Assembly: GCA_902612235.1 (NCBI GenBank)
Contig: CACMCJ010000002.1
Coordinates: 1-64,000 of the forward strand
Direction: 5' to 3'
DNA length: 64,000 nucleotides
Origin: an uncultured Pelagibacteraceae bacterium
GTDB lineage: Bacteria > Pseudomonadota > Alphaproteobacteria > Pelagibacterales > Pelagibacteraceae
In this document: positions 17,275-26,216 of the stretch, in pieces
Position numbering within the stretch: position 1 is the stretch's first letter
Layout: each line of letters begins with the position of its first letter
Notes under the pieces: generated by a model
Seen by the model: only the letters and a program-made list of their open reading frames with translations
The model's database searches: none
Told to the model about the DNA's origin: nothing
Translations under genes and position numbers: made by a program

Positions 17275-17655
17275 TTAACCCGCGTAAATAGTTCTTGATA
17301 ATTTTTCTATTTCTTCTTTAGAACCAGGTATTAGTTTGTAGATAAATTTATTACATTTATCATTCATGCCTTTATTAAATGGTTTACCATAAACTTTATC
17401 TACATGCTCATTCATGCCTTTGTTCATCTCATCGTCACTAACTTTTTCTTTTTGAAGAAAAGATCTTATTACTTTAACTGAAGCTAAAGCCATTTCCATA
17501 TCTGTAACCTCAATTGTGTCAGCAGGTAAAACAGCCGTAGCACTATAATGTCCAAGACATTTTATAGTTTCTTCTTTTTGTTTCTTAGTTATGTGGCCTC
17601 CAGCGTAAGCTGAGGAAAAAACTAAAAATGTTGCTAATATAAAAATTTTTTTCAT
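17275..17655 (-). CDS. Small secreted protein of unknown function
   Basis: The product from ATG at 17655 has 126 residues with a signal peptide (MKKIFILATFLVFSSAYAG) and a mature helical part with two Cys (in TIKCLGHY and DKCNKFIY), perhaps a disulfide pair. A TTG two codons upstream is less likely as start. No family is recognised. It is the first gene of the minus-strand small-protein operon reading through the DUF1330, membrane, ABM and GYD genes. Confidence 0.6.
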   Translation of the reverse strand: MKKIFILATFLVFSSAYAGGHITKKQKEETIKCLGHYSATAVLPADTIEVTDMEMALASVKVIRSFLQKEKVSDDEMNKGMNEHVDKVYGKPFNKGMNDKCNKFIYKLIPGSKEEIEKLSRTIYAG

Positions 17656-17740
17656 AAACAACTTTATTAAATTTTTGCTTAGATTAAATATGTTATATCA
17701 TTATTTCAGGTATGCATTTTGTCTACAACTATAAGACGAA

Positions 17741-18745
17741 CTAAGGAATTAGAATGATTTTAGGAGCTACGCAGGTCCCGTCATGTATTTCGTTGAATGC
17801 TTCAGAACCTTTTTTAAGCTCTCTATAATCTATCCAGCCAAGATCCCCAAGTTTTTTATTAGAGAGGATATCTAGAGTATTTTTAAAATCGTTATTTGTA
17901 TAGCAGTAAGTTCCAACAAGAGTAACCTCTTGGATAGTTAATTTTTTAAAATTAAAGTCTCCTGTCGATTGAGTTAATCCAATATGTATTATAGTCCCAC
18001 CTGGAGAGATTGATCTTATTGCCTGCTGACGAGTAATCCCTAAACCGACGGACTCTAATATTAAATCAAAGTTGTTTTCTTTTATAGATTTATCATCAGG
18101 AGAAACAAAACTTGCAGAAAGGTACTTTTTACATTCGTTAAGTCTTTTTTTATTAGGATCTGACATAACGATGTTTTTTGAATTTTTTTCTTTATTAAGA
18201 ATTAAGCCACATAGAAGCCCTATAGCCCCTGCTCCTTGAATTAAAATTTTACTTTCAGATAAACGTTTTTTTAGATTTTGTTCAGCCAGCAGAACAGCAT
18301 GAAGAGCAACTGCGGTAGGTTCGGCTAAAGCGGCCTCTTTAATATTTAGTTTTTCTGAAATCTGAAAAATATTCTTCTCAGGAACAGATACTAGTTCGGC
18401 TAATCCTCCTTCTCTTTTAATTGGTGTGCTCATACCAATCATAGTTCTTTCTGGACATAAATGCTCTCTATCGTTTTCACAATATTCACATTTATCACAA
18501 CTAATAAGTGGATTTACGACGACATTTTTATCTTTGAATTTTCCATCTAAAGCTTTACCGCTTATTTCATGACCAAGTATTAATGGTGGAACTCTTCTTT
18601 CGTCTTGTCCATGGAAGGCGTGCATATCAGATCCACATATACCTGAAGCTTGAACTTTTATAATACTTTCGCCAGGTTTTGGTGTTGGGTCTTTTTCTTC
18701 TCTATAATCTATTTTTTGTGTTCCACTGTAAACTAATGCATGCAT
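17741..18745 (-). CDS. Zinc-dependent MDR alcohol dehydrogenase (HpsP-like candidate)
   Basis: A 334-residue medium-chain dehydrogenase with the catalytic zinc site CGSDMHAFHG and GHEISG, a structural zinc four-cysteine motif CDKCEYCENDREHLC, and NAD-binding IQGAGAIGLLCGL. It is downstream of, and overlaps by one base, the HpsN-like gene, so they are translated together. In DHPS degradation HpsO and HpsP interconvert DHPS enantiomers by oxidation and reduction at C2; the sequence fits an HpsP-like dehydrogenase, but any polyol substrate is possible. Confidence 0.75.
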   Translation of the reverse strand: MHALVYSGTQKIDYREEKDPTPKPGESIIKVQASGICGSDMHAFHGQDERRVPPLILGHEISGKALDGKFKDKNVVVNPLISCDKCEYCENDREHLCPERTMIGMSTPIKREGGLAELVSVPEKNIFQISEKLNIKEAALAEPTAVALHAVLLAEQNLKKRLSESKILIQGAGAIGLLCGLILNKEKNSKNIVMSDPNKKRLNECKKYLSASFVSPDDKSIKENNFDLILESVGLGITRQQAIRSISPGGTIIHIGLTQSTGDFNFKKLTIQEVTLVGTYCYTNNDFKNTLDILSNKKLGDLGWIDYRELKKGSEAFNEIHDGTCVAPKIILIP

Positions 18746-20031
18746 TAATTAGAAAAACCGTATTTCCTTAATCTAATATCCGCTGTTCGCGCGTGAGCTT
18801 CCATGCCTTCTGCTCTACCTAATCTTGCTGCTGTTGCTCCAACGACTTTGGTTGCGTCTTTTGTCATTCTTTGGAAAGTTAATGTTTTAATAAATTTTCC
18901 AACGAATAGTCCACCAGTATATCTTCCGCCACCTTTTGTAGGTAATATATGATTTGTTCCAGAACATTTGTCTCCGTAGGCTACTGTAGTCTCTTCACCT
19001 AAAAATAACGAACCATAATTTCTTAATCTCTTTAACCACCAATCTAAATTTTCTGCGTGAACTTCTAAGTGTTCAGAGGCATATTTATCACTAACTTCTG
19101 CCATTTCCTCGTTAGTATCGCAAAGAATTACTTCACCATAATCTTTCCATGCAGCTGTAGCATTTACTTTTGCAAGTTCAGGTAATTCATTAATCAACTC
19201 TGGTACTCTTTTCATCGTAAAATCTGCTAATTCTTTATCTGTAGTAAATAACCATGCTGGAGAATTATATCCATGTTCCATCTGACCAACTAGATCAACA
19301 GATACAATTTCTTTATCAGCTGTCTTATCTGCAATTATTGCAATTTCTGTTGGTCCAGCAAATTGATCTATTCCTACTTTTCCATAAACAATTCTTTTTG
19401 CTTCTGCTACATACTGATTTCCAGCTCCAACAAGAAAATCAACTGGTGGGTTTTTGAAACATCCATGTGTCATTGAACCTATTGCTGCAACTCCCCCTAA
19501 ATTCATAATTATATCTGCACCACAATGATTAGCAGCAAAGATAATTCCTGGGTTAGCTCCATCTTTATGTTTTGGCGGACTTGCACAAATTATAGTTTTA
19601 ACACCAGCTACTTTTGCTGGAGTAATAGCCATTACTGCTGATGAAATATGTGCATATCTTCCGCCTGGAATATAACAACCTGCCGTATCGACTGGAATTA
19701 ATCTTTGTCCAGCGAACAATCCTTTAGATAACTCAACTTCAAAATCATTATTCATACTTTTTAATTGATGCTCCGCAAATTTTCTTATTCGTTCGTGAGC
19801 AAATTTAACATCGTCTTTTGTCTTTTGATCAACTTTTTTTATTGCTTCTTCAATTTTTTCTTTAGAGACAATTACTTCTCCCTCGTATTTATCAAATTTT
19901 TTATTGAGCTCTTTAATTGCTACTTCTTTACGTTTTGCAATATCATTTAGAATATCTTGCACAGCTGCCTGTGTTTTATGATCATCCGTCTCCGGAGTTT
20001 TAGAAGCTTTTTTTATATATTTAGTTGCCAT
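18745..20031 (-). CDS. hpsN: HpsN-like sulfopropanediol dehydrogenase (histidinol dehydrogenase family)
   Basis: A 428-residue HisD-family protein from ATG at 20031. The zinc ligands of HisD are kept (Gln250, His253, His413), with the catalytic pair Glu320-His321. The segment QMEHGYNSPAW differs from HisD, where QAEHD follows, and matches the form seen in HpsN. HpsN oxidises (R)-DHPS to (R)-sulfolactate with two NAD. The gene is flanked by a TRAP transporter and an MDR dehydrogenase, and a SuyAB pair is in the window, all in line with DHPS use. I cannot exclude another histidinol-like substrate; no his genes are adjacent. Confidence 0.75.
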   Translation of the reverse strand: MATKYIKKASKTPETDDHKTQAAVQDILNDIAKRKEVAIKELNKKFDKYEGEVIVSKEKIEEAIKKVDQKTKDDVKFAHERIRKFAEHQLKSMNNDFEVELSKGLFAGQRLIPVDTAGCYIPGGRYAHISSAVMAITPAKVAGVKTIICASPPKHKDGANPGIIFAANHCGADIIMNLGGVAAIGSMTHGCFKNPPVDFLVGAGNQYVAEAKRIVYGKVGIDQFAGPTEIAIIADKTADKEIVSVDLVGQMEHGYNSPAWLFTTDKELADFTMKRVPELINELPELAKVNATAAWKDYGEVILCDTNEEMAEVSDKYASEHLEVHAENLDWWLKRLRNYGSLFLGEETTVAYGDKCSGTNHILPTKGGGRYTGGLFVGKFIKTLTFQRMTKDATKVVGATAARLGRAEGMEAHARTADIRLRKYGFSN

Positions 20032-21355
20032 AAAGTAAAGTTGGTAACCACAAAGCAATTTGTGGGAACAGTACTATTAATACTAATCCAAAAATTTGCA
20101 AGACCATAAATTGCATCATTCCGTAATAAATGTCCTTTAAATCCCATTCAGGCACAACGCCTTTTAAAAAATAAGCAGAAAGTGCTACTGGTGGTGAAAG
20201 CCAGGCGGTTTGGAGGTTGACAGCAACTAATATTGCAAACCAAGTTAAGTTAAAGCCAAGTGCTTCAACTAAAGGTAAGATTATTGGAATTATAATCATC
20301 ACGATAGGAACCCACTCTAAAGGCCAGCCTAATAAAAATATCATTACCATTATCATGGCCAAAATCAGGTATTTATTCATTTCTAAACCTAATAAGAATT
20401 CAGTTAATAATGTTGGTGTTCCTAATCTAGCAAACACTGCACCAAAGAAATTTGAAGCTGCAACTAATACCATTATTAAAGCTGTAATTTCTAACGTTTT
20501 AACTAGAGCTTCTTGTAATTTTGGTAAAGTAAGTTTCTTATAAGCAAGAGAGAGCAATAAAGCACCCATTGCACCACAACCAGCTGCCTCTGTTGGAGTT
20601 GCAAAACCAAATAAAATACTTCCAAGTGCTGCAAAAACTAAAGCAGCAGGTGGCACTAATCCTAGTAAAAATTCTATCCAAATTTTAGTCATACTAGTAG
20701 CTCGCATATCTTCTGGTAAAGGTGGACCTAATTTTGGATTCATCATACACCTAATTGTTGTGTAGGCTGCGTATAGTGTTGCAAGAAGAATTCCTGGAAA
20801 AATTGCTGCTGCAAATAAATCTATCACAGGAATTTCCATAATTGGTCCCATAACAACTAACATAATGCTTGGTGGAATTAATATACCTAATGTACCTCCA
20901 GCAGTGATAGTTCCTGCTGCCAGTCTTACATTATAGCCTGATCTATTCATTGATTTAGCGGCCATTATTCCTAAAATTGTAACTGAAGCTCCTACTATTC
21001 CAGTTGCTGCTGCAAATATAACTGAGACAAATAAAACTGCGTAATAAAGCGATCCTCTTACTCTAGCCAACATTAATTGAAATGCTGAAAATAGTCTTTC
21101 CATTAGTCCTGCTTGCTCCATCATAATTCCCATAAAGACAAAGAGCGGAACAGCGGCCAAGGTTTGTTCAGTCATCACCATCGAAAACTGTAATGTCATT
21201 AAATAAAACACTAGTTTTCCAAATCCTAAATAACCAAATACAAAGCCTAAAAAAATTAATGTAAATGAAATTGGAAAGCCAACAAATATTGCAAAAAGCA
21301 TTACGCCAACTAAAATAAAACCTAGTACTGCTGGATCAATTAATTCTGCGATCAT
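20021..21355 (-). CDS. hpsM: TRAP transporter large permease (DctM type)
   Basis: A 444-residue membrane protein with the DctM pattern and 12 or more hydrophobic helices, including MIAKSM..., GTLGILIPPSIMLVVMG and GFATPTEAAGCGAMGALL. It moves the substrate across the inner membrane using the ion gradient. The start overlaps the small permease stop by 4 bp and the stop lies inside the HpsN-like gene start (11-bp overlap). HpsKLM is the TRAP system for DHPS in other bacteria; the assignment is by context. Confidence 0.85.
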   Translation of the reverse strand: MIAELIDPAVLGFILVGVMLFAIFVGFPISFTLIFLGFVFGYLGFGKLVFYLMTLQFSMVMTEQTLAAVPLFVFMGIMMEQAGLMERLFSAFQLMLARVRGSLYYAVLFVSVIFAAATGIVGASVTILGIMAAKSMNRSGYNVRLAAGTITAGGTLGILIPPSIMLVVMGPIMEIPVIDLFAAAIFPGILLATLYAAYTTIRCMMNPKLGPPLPEDMRATSMTKIWIEFLLGLVPPAALVFAALGSILFGFATPTEAAGCGAMGALLLSLAYKKLTLPKLQEALVKTLEITALIMVLVAASNFFGAVFARLGTPTLLTEFLLGLEMNKYLILAMIMVMIFLLGWPLEWVPIVMIIIPIILPLVEALGFNLTWFAILVAVNLQTAWLSPPVALSAYFLKGVVPEWDLKDIYYGMMQFMVLQIFGLVLIVLFPQIALWLPTLLYGN

Positions 21356-21966
21356 TTAGTTTCTCCAGGCCACTCACCTTTTTTTGCAGCCCAATAACTT
21401 TTTAATAGTTCTGAAATACCTTGAATAAGAAGAAAAATTATTCCAATTAACAAACATGTTTTTATTGGCCACATGTATGGCATCCAAGTTGTGTCCATTC
21501 CCCTTTCACCTCTTCTAATTGACTCTTCGACATAGCCGATAGTCATGTAAAGAAACACTAATAAGCCAGGAAAATAAAATAAAATATATAACCAAAAATC
21601 TACAAGTCCTTGATTTTTAGTTTTAAAATTTCTGTATAAAAAATCTGCTCTTATGTGAACTCCTTTAGAAAGAGCGTATCCTGCTCCTAACATGAATAAG
21701 GCCCCGTATAAGAAACGACTTATGTCATAGGCCCAAATAGTTGGAGCTAAAAATAACTTTCTCATAATAACTTCATAAGTCATTGCAAAAATTAAAGGCA
21801 TGAGAATCCAACAAACTATACTACCTACGCGTTTGCTGAATTTATCTATTGAAGTTATAGTTTTTGCCATCCATAGCGGCATATCTGCCGGCATTTTACC
21901 TGATCCCCCACGTCTTTCTGCGATCATTTCATCTGAAATATCTATCTTTGATGGCTTTTCATTCAT
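21352..21966 (-). CDS. hpsL: TRAP transporter small permease (DctQ type)
   Basis: A 204-residue DctQ protein with four helices (about 48-70, 83-103, 125-145, 168-192) and the conserved GAGYALSKGVHIRADF near residue 97. It forms a complex with DctM. An N-terminal extension of some 45 charged residues precedes the first helix and is a little longer than usual. A terminator hairpin separates it from the upstream binding-protein gene. Confidence 0.85.
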   Translation of the reverse strand: MNEKPSKIDISDEMIAERRGGSGKMPADMPLWMAKTITSIDKFSKRVGSIVCWILMPLIFAMTYEVIMRKLFLAPTIWAYDISRFLYGALFMLGAGYALSKGVHIRADFLYRNFKTKNQGLVDFWLYILFYFPGLLVFLYMTIGYVEESIRRGERGMDTTWMPYMWPIKTCLLIGIIFLLIQGISELLKSYWAAKKGEWPGETK

Positions 21967-21974
21967 AATCTTGT

Positions 21975-22011
21975 CCTAAAAAATTAGAGCGGACTGTTAA
22001 GTCCGCTCTAA
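21975..22011 (-). terminator. Rho-independent terminator between TRAP binding-protein and permease genes
   Basis: A 12-bp perfect stem (TTAGAGCGGACT at 21984-21995 with AGTCCGCTCTAA at 22000-22011) has a GTTA loop. Read on the minus strand it follows the dctP stop at 22035, and the transcript then has a T6 run (21978-21983). It probably raises dctP message over the permease genes. Confidence 0.85.
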
Positions 22012-22034
22012 AATATTTTTAAAGTTTTCGCTTA

Positions 22035-23129
22035 TTACTTTAATGTCGCTGCATGAGCCATTCCTAGCTTAGCATTAGACATTTGAGCACCACTCCAGAA
22101 TGGAACAGCAACATCAGCAAAGTCTTTCATTGAGTCGTAAACTTTTGCAAAAAATTTATTTTCTGCTGCGTTTTTATTCAATGTTTTCTTAGCTGCCGCC
22201 ATATATTCTTTAAAGTAGTCTGTAGGAGTGTCCTCTAAAATTACTCCATGCTTAGTAGTTAATTCTCTTAAAGCTTTTCCATTTTCATAGATTCTATAGC
22301 TTAAAGATTTAATTAATGAAGCGTTTGCAGCTACTTCAAGAGATTTTTTCTCATGAGCAGTCATTTTTTTATAAGTTTTTCCAGTAATATAAAAGTCAGC
22401 ATTTACTACTACTTGGTGTAAACCTTGTAGGTAATAGTGTTTTAAAACTTTTTGGAAACCAAAAGTTAAATCTGGTTTTGGACAACACCATTCTGCTGCA
22501 TCGATAGTACCTGCTTGTAAGGCTGGTAGAATATCTCCACCACCCATAGCTACAGATGCAATACCGATATCTTTATATGTTTGACCAGGAATTCCTGGAG
22601 GTGTTCTAAACTTATATTTTCTAAAGTCAGCCATATCTTTAATTGGCTTTGGAAACCAACCTAAAGCTTCTGGACCTACAGGTTGAAGCATAAATCCTTT
22701 TATGTCTCTTCCCATTTCTTTCCATAATTGGTCATATAATTGTTTTCCACCACCGTACTGAAACCATGATAGAAATGCTAAATTATCTATACCAACTCCA
22801 CCACCTGCTACTGGCGAACCAAATAACATGGCAGCTGGGTGATCGCCTGACCAATAGTGTGTCCAAGCAAATCCACAGTCAATCAATCCTTTGTCGACTG
22901 CATCTAAAGTTTCTTTAACTCCTACAACAGCTCCTGCTGGTAAAATTTCAAATTTTAAAGAACCATCAGTTAATTCTGTTACAGTATCAGTAAAGTCCTT
23001 TAACATCTTCACTTCATCAGCTTTAGTGTTAAGAACGGTCTGACATTTTAATGTTTTAGCATTAGCTGTAGTCATTGAAAAACCAACAAATACTGCTAAA
23101 CTTAAAACAACAGTTAATAATTTTTTCAT
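22035..23129 (-). CDS. hpsK: TRAP transporter substrate-binding protein (DctP family)
   Basis: A 364-residue DctP protein with signal peptide (MKKLLTVVLSLAVFVGFSMTTANA) and the family core: TDGSLKFEILPAGAVVG, FRKYKFRTPPGIPGQTY with the Arg that binds the substrate carboxyl or sulfonyl group, and ALQAGTIDAAEW. It captures an anionic compound in the periplasm. DHPS is the likely ligand from the HpsN-like and SuyAB context, but DctP specificity cannot be read from sequence. A GGGGG ribosome site precedes the start, and a terminator follows the gene, so it is the most abundant product of the operon. Confidence 0.85.
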   Translation of the reverse strand: MKKLLTVVLSLAVFVGFSMTTANAKTLKCQTVLNTKADEVKMLKDFTDTVTELTDGSLKFEILPAGAVVGVKETLDAVDKGLIDCGFAWTHYWSGDHPAAMLFGSPVAGGGVGIDNLAFLSWFQYGGGKQLYDQLWKEMGRDIKGFMLQPVGPEALGWFPKPIKDMADFRKYKFRTPPGIPGQTYKDIGIASVAMGGGDILPALQAGTIDAAEWCCPKPDLTFGFQKVLKHYYLQGLHQVVVNADFYITGKTYKKMTAHEKKSLEVAANASLIKSLSYRIYENGKALRELTTKHGVILEDTPTDYFKEYMAAAKKTLNKNAAENKFFAKVYDSMKDFADVAVPFWSGAQMSNAKLGMAHAATLK

Positions 23130-23260
23130 TATTCCCCCGTTTGATTATTATTAATTGCGGAATTAAACCTCTTTCAAAATTCAGAGTCAATTAATAGTAT
23201 TAAAACTTCAGGTTGAATTTGTTGCATTGGCAACTATCAATTTTAGACCTATAAGACTAA

Positions 23261-24874
23261 ATGACTATGGAAAACTTTGATTACATAATTATTGGAGCTG
23301 GCTCAGCAGGATGTGTTTTGGCTAATCGTCTTACTGCGGATAATAGAAATAAAGTTCTTTTAATTGAAGCTGGTGGAAAAGATAATTACCCATGGATACA
23401 TATTCCCGTAGGATATTATAAAACAATGCACAATCCAAAAGTTGATTGGTGTTTTCATACCGAAAAAGATGAGACAATGGGTAATAGATCAATTAGATAT
23501 CCAAGAGGAAAAACTCTTGGAGGTAGTTCATCAATTAATGGTTTGCTGTGGATTAGAGGGCAAAGTAATGATTATGATAATTGGAGACAGCAAGGAAATT
23601 TTGGATGGGGATGGGATGATGTTCTCCCGTATTTTTTAAAATCTGAAAATAACGAATTAGGAAAAAGTAAATTTCATAATGATAACGGCCCTATAGCTGT
23701 CACGAATAAGAAGGTTAACCTAAAAATGTTAGAGGAATTTCAGAATGCAGCCGAAGAGTTTGGAATACCAAGAACAAAAGATTTTAATACTGGAGATAAT
23801 TTTGGTGTTGGATATTTTCAATTCACTACAACTCGTAAAAAATTTTTAAAATTGCGTTGTAGCGCTGCAAAAGGTTATCTGGACCCAATTAAAAAGAGAA
23901 AAAATTTAAAGATAATTGTAAACGGCCATGTTCAAAAAATCAATTTTGAAGGAAAAAAAGCAGTAAGTGTCAATTATTATGAAAGAGATAAATTAATTAC
24001 CGTAAAATGTAACAGAGAAATTTTACTTTCAGCTGGTTCAATAGGCTCACCACATATTTTACAAGTATCTGGAATAGGAGAAAAAAATAAATTACAAAAA
24101 CATGGTATAAATATTATTAATGAATTAAAGGGTGTTGGAACAAATTTACAAGATCACTTAATGTTTAGACCGGTTTACAAAGTAAAAAATCTTAAATCAC
24201 TAAATGGTAAAATTAATAGTATATTTGGAAATCTCCTTATTGGGCTTGAATATATTTTTAATCAAAGTGGTCCAATGACAATGGGGGCTAGCCAAGTTTG
24301 TGGTTTTTTAAAAAGTGACCCATCTAGAGCTACGCCTAATTTACAGTTTCATGTTCAACCTATCAGTACTGATATACTTGGCGCTACAAAAATGCATGAT
24401 TTTGAGGGCATTACTCCAACAATTGCAAATATCCGTCCTACAAGTAGAGGTGAAATAAATATTACTAGTAATGATAGTAGAGATAATCCAAAAATTAAAA
24501 TGAATTATTTATCAACACAAGATGACAGAGATGTAGCTGCAAAAGCTTTAAAAATTGTAAGAAAAATAATGTTAGAAACAAAAACATTTAAAAAGTACGA
24601 ACCTGAGGAATATAGACCTGGAATACATATAACTGACAACGAAGAGTTAGTTCAAGCAGGAAGTATGCATACTCAAACAATTTTTCACCCGGTAGGGACA
24701 TGTAAGATGGGTCAAGGGGACGACTCAGTCGTTGACGAAAAACTTAAAGTAAGAGGTTTAGAAAATTTAAGAGTTATAGATGCATCAATTATGCCAAATA
24801 TCACTTCTGGTAATACAAATGCTCCTACTATAATGATTGCTGAGAAGGCATCAGACATGATATTGAAACAATAG
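23261..24874 (+). CDS. GMC family flavin oxidoreductase (choline-dehydrogenase-like)
   Basis: The 537-residue protein has the GMC layout: IIGAGSAGCVLANRL (FAD-binding, residues 10-24), YPRGKTLGGSSSINGLLWIRG, ILLSAGSIGSPHILQVSGIG and the C-terminal HPVGTCKMG and DASIMPNITSGNTNAPTIMIAEK with the catalytic His/Asn. Members oxidise primary alcohols such as choline or polyols. It is divergent from the TRAP operon and 2 bp before a TerC gene. A role in oxidising choline or a sulfonated alcohol is possible; the substrate is open. Confidence 0.85.
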   Translation: MTMENFDYIIIGAGSAGCVLANRLTADNRNKVLLIEAGGKDNYPWIHIPVGYYKTMHNPKVDWCFHTEKDETMGNRSIRYPRGKTLGGSSSINGLLWIRGQSNDYDNWRQQGNFGWGWDDVLPYFLKSENNELGKSKFHNDNGPIAVTNKKVNLKMLEEFQNAAEEFGIPRTKDFNTGDNFGVGYFQFTTTRKKFLKLRCSAAKGYLDPIKKRKNLKIIVNGHVQKINFEGKKAVSVNYYERDKLITVKCNREILLSAGSIGSPHILQVSGIGEKNKLQKHGINIINELKGVGTNLQDHLMFRPVYKVKNLKSLNGKINSIFGNLLIGLEYIFNQSGPMTMGASQVCGFLKSDPSRATPNLQFHVQPISTDILGATKMHDFEGITPTIANIRPTSRGEINITSNDSRDNPKIKMNYLSTQDDRDVAAKALKIVRKIMLETKTFKKYEPEEYRPGIHITDNEELVQAGSMHTQTIFHPVGTCKMGQGDDSVVDEKLKVRGLENLRVIDASIMPNITSGNTNAPTIMIAEKASDMILKQ

Positions 24875-24876
24875 AC

Positions 24877-25452
24877 ATGTCAGAACAAATAATAATATTT
24901 TCACAAATAGTTTTTATAGATTTAGTTTTAGCAGGTGATAACGCAATTATTATTGGAATGGTTGCATCTAAATTTCCTCCAGAACAAAGAAAAAAAGTAA
25001 TCTTTTGGGGAATTGGCGGTGCAGTGTTATTAAGAATTATACTTACTTTATTAACTGCTTACCTTCTTCAAATTACTGGTTTAAGACTTATAGGAGGAGT
25101 TCTTTTACTTTATATTGTTTATAAATTATATGTAGATGTAATTCAAAATTCTTCGGATAAAAATAAGAATATAACAGTAAATAAATCAAGTCTATTAAAA
25201 GCTATTTGGACAGTTTTGCTGGCTGATTTTACAATGAGTTTAGATAATGTGCTTGGCGTTGCAGGTGCAGCAGGACATCATTACCATTTACTCGTTTTTG
25301 GCTTAATTTTATCAATTATTTTGATGGCTGTAGCTGCAACTTTAATCTCAAGATGGATTAAAAAATATAAGTGGATTGCTTGGGTCGGTTTATTAGCTAT
25401 ATTATTAGTTGCTGTAGATTTAATTTATACTGATATAAAACTTATATTTTAA
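24877..25452 (+). CDS. TerC family membrane protein (YjbE-type), copy 1
   Basis: A 191-residue integral membrane protein with the TerC motifs LAGDNAIIIGMVA (near residue 18) and ADFTMSLDNVLGVAGAAGH (near 115), whose acidic residues are thought to bind a metal ion. About seven helices. TerC/YjbE proteins export Mn2+ or other metals in some bacteria. It is inserted in the sulfonate region between a GMC and SDR gene (2-bp gap, 1-bp overlap). A second copy is at 59295-59915. Confidence 0.85.
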   Translation: MSEQIIIFSQIVFIDLVLAGDNAIIIGMVASKFPPEQRKKVIFWGIGGAVLLRIILTLLTAYLLQITGLRLIGGVLLLYIVYKLYVDVIQNSSDKNKNITVNKSSLLKAIWTVLLADFTMSLDNVLGVAGAAGHHYHLLVFGLILSIILMAVAATLISRWIKKYKWIAWVGLLAILLVAVDLIYTDIKLIF

Positions 25453-26216
25453 TGCTTAAACAAATAAATTTAAAAAATAAAACTGCATTAGTAACTGGAG
25501 CAGGCAAAGGAATAGGAAAAGCATGCGCAATAGCTTTAGCTCAAGCTGGCGCAAAAGTAATTATAATAAGTAGAACTAAAAGTGATTTAGATAAAGTTAG
25601 TAAAATTATAAAAAAGACAAAAGGCTCCAGTAAATCATATATTTGCGATGTTACTAATACAAAAAAATTTAATTCAATCGTAAATAGTCTGAATAAATTG
25701 GATATTCTAGTTAATAACGCTGGAAGCAACCGACCAGAACATTTTATAAAAGTAAAAAAAGAAAATATGGATTATTTAGTTAATTTGAATTTAAAAGCAT
25801 GTTTCAATATTGCTCAAATTTGTACCAAAAAAATGTTGGAAACAAAAAATAGAAAAAAGATTGGTGGTTCAATTATAAATATGTCCTCACAAATGGGAAA
25901 GGTTGGCGGACCTAGCCGAAGTGTCTATAATATGACAAAATTTGGTTTAGAAGGTTTGACAAGAGGGATGGCGATAGACTTAGCTAAAAATAATATTAGA
26001 GTAAACACTGTTTGTCCAACTTTTGTTTTAACTCCGATGGTAAAAAATTTCTTTAAAAATCTTAAATTTAAAAAACAAATGGTACAGAATATTCCTTTAG
26101 GAAAAGTGGCAGAAGAAAGTGATATTGCTACTGCGGTTGCTTTTTTGGCAGCTGATAGTTCATCAATGATCACTGGAACTTCTTTGGTGGTAGATGGTGG
26201 TTGGACAGCTCAATAA
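25452..26216 (+). CDS. Short-chain dehydrogenase/reductase (HpsO-like candidate)
   Basis: A 254-residue classical SDR: TGAGKGIG (NAD binding, residues 16-23), NNAGSN, active-site S147 region (MSSQMGKV) and YNMTKFG with the YxxxK pair, then PTFVLTPM and a C-terminal GTSLVVDGG. It oxidises or reduces a secondary alcohol. Lying with the DHPS genes, it may be the HpsO-type partner of the MDR dehydrogenase, but sequence alone does not show this. The start overlaps the TerC stop. Confidence 0.75.
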   Translation: MLKQINLKNKTALVTGAGKGIGKACAIALAQAGAKVIIISRTKSDLDKVSKIIKKTKGSSKSYICDVTNTKKFNSIVNSLNKLDILVNNAGSNRPEHFIKVKKENMDYLVNLNLKACFNIAQICTKKMLETKNRKKIGGSIINMSSQMGKVGGPSRSVYNMTKFGLEGLTRGMAIDLAKNNIRVNTVCPTFVLTPMVKNFFKNLKFKKQMVQNIPLGKVAEESDIATAVAFLAADSSSMITGTSLVVDGGWTAQ

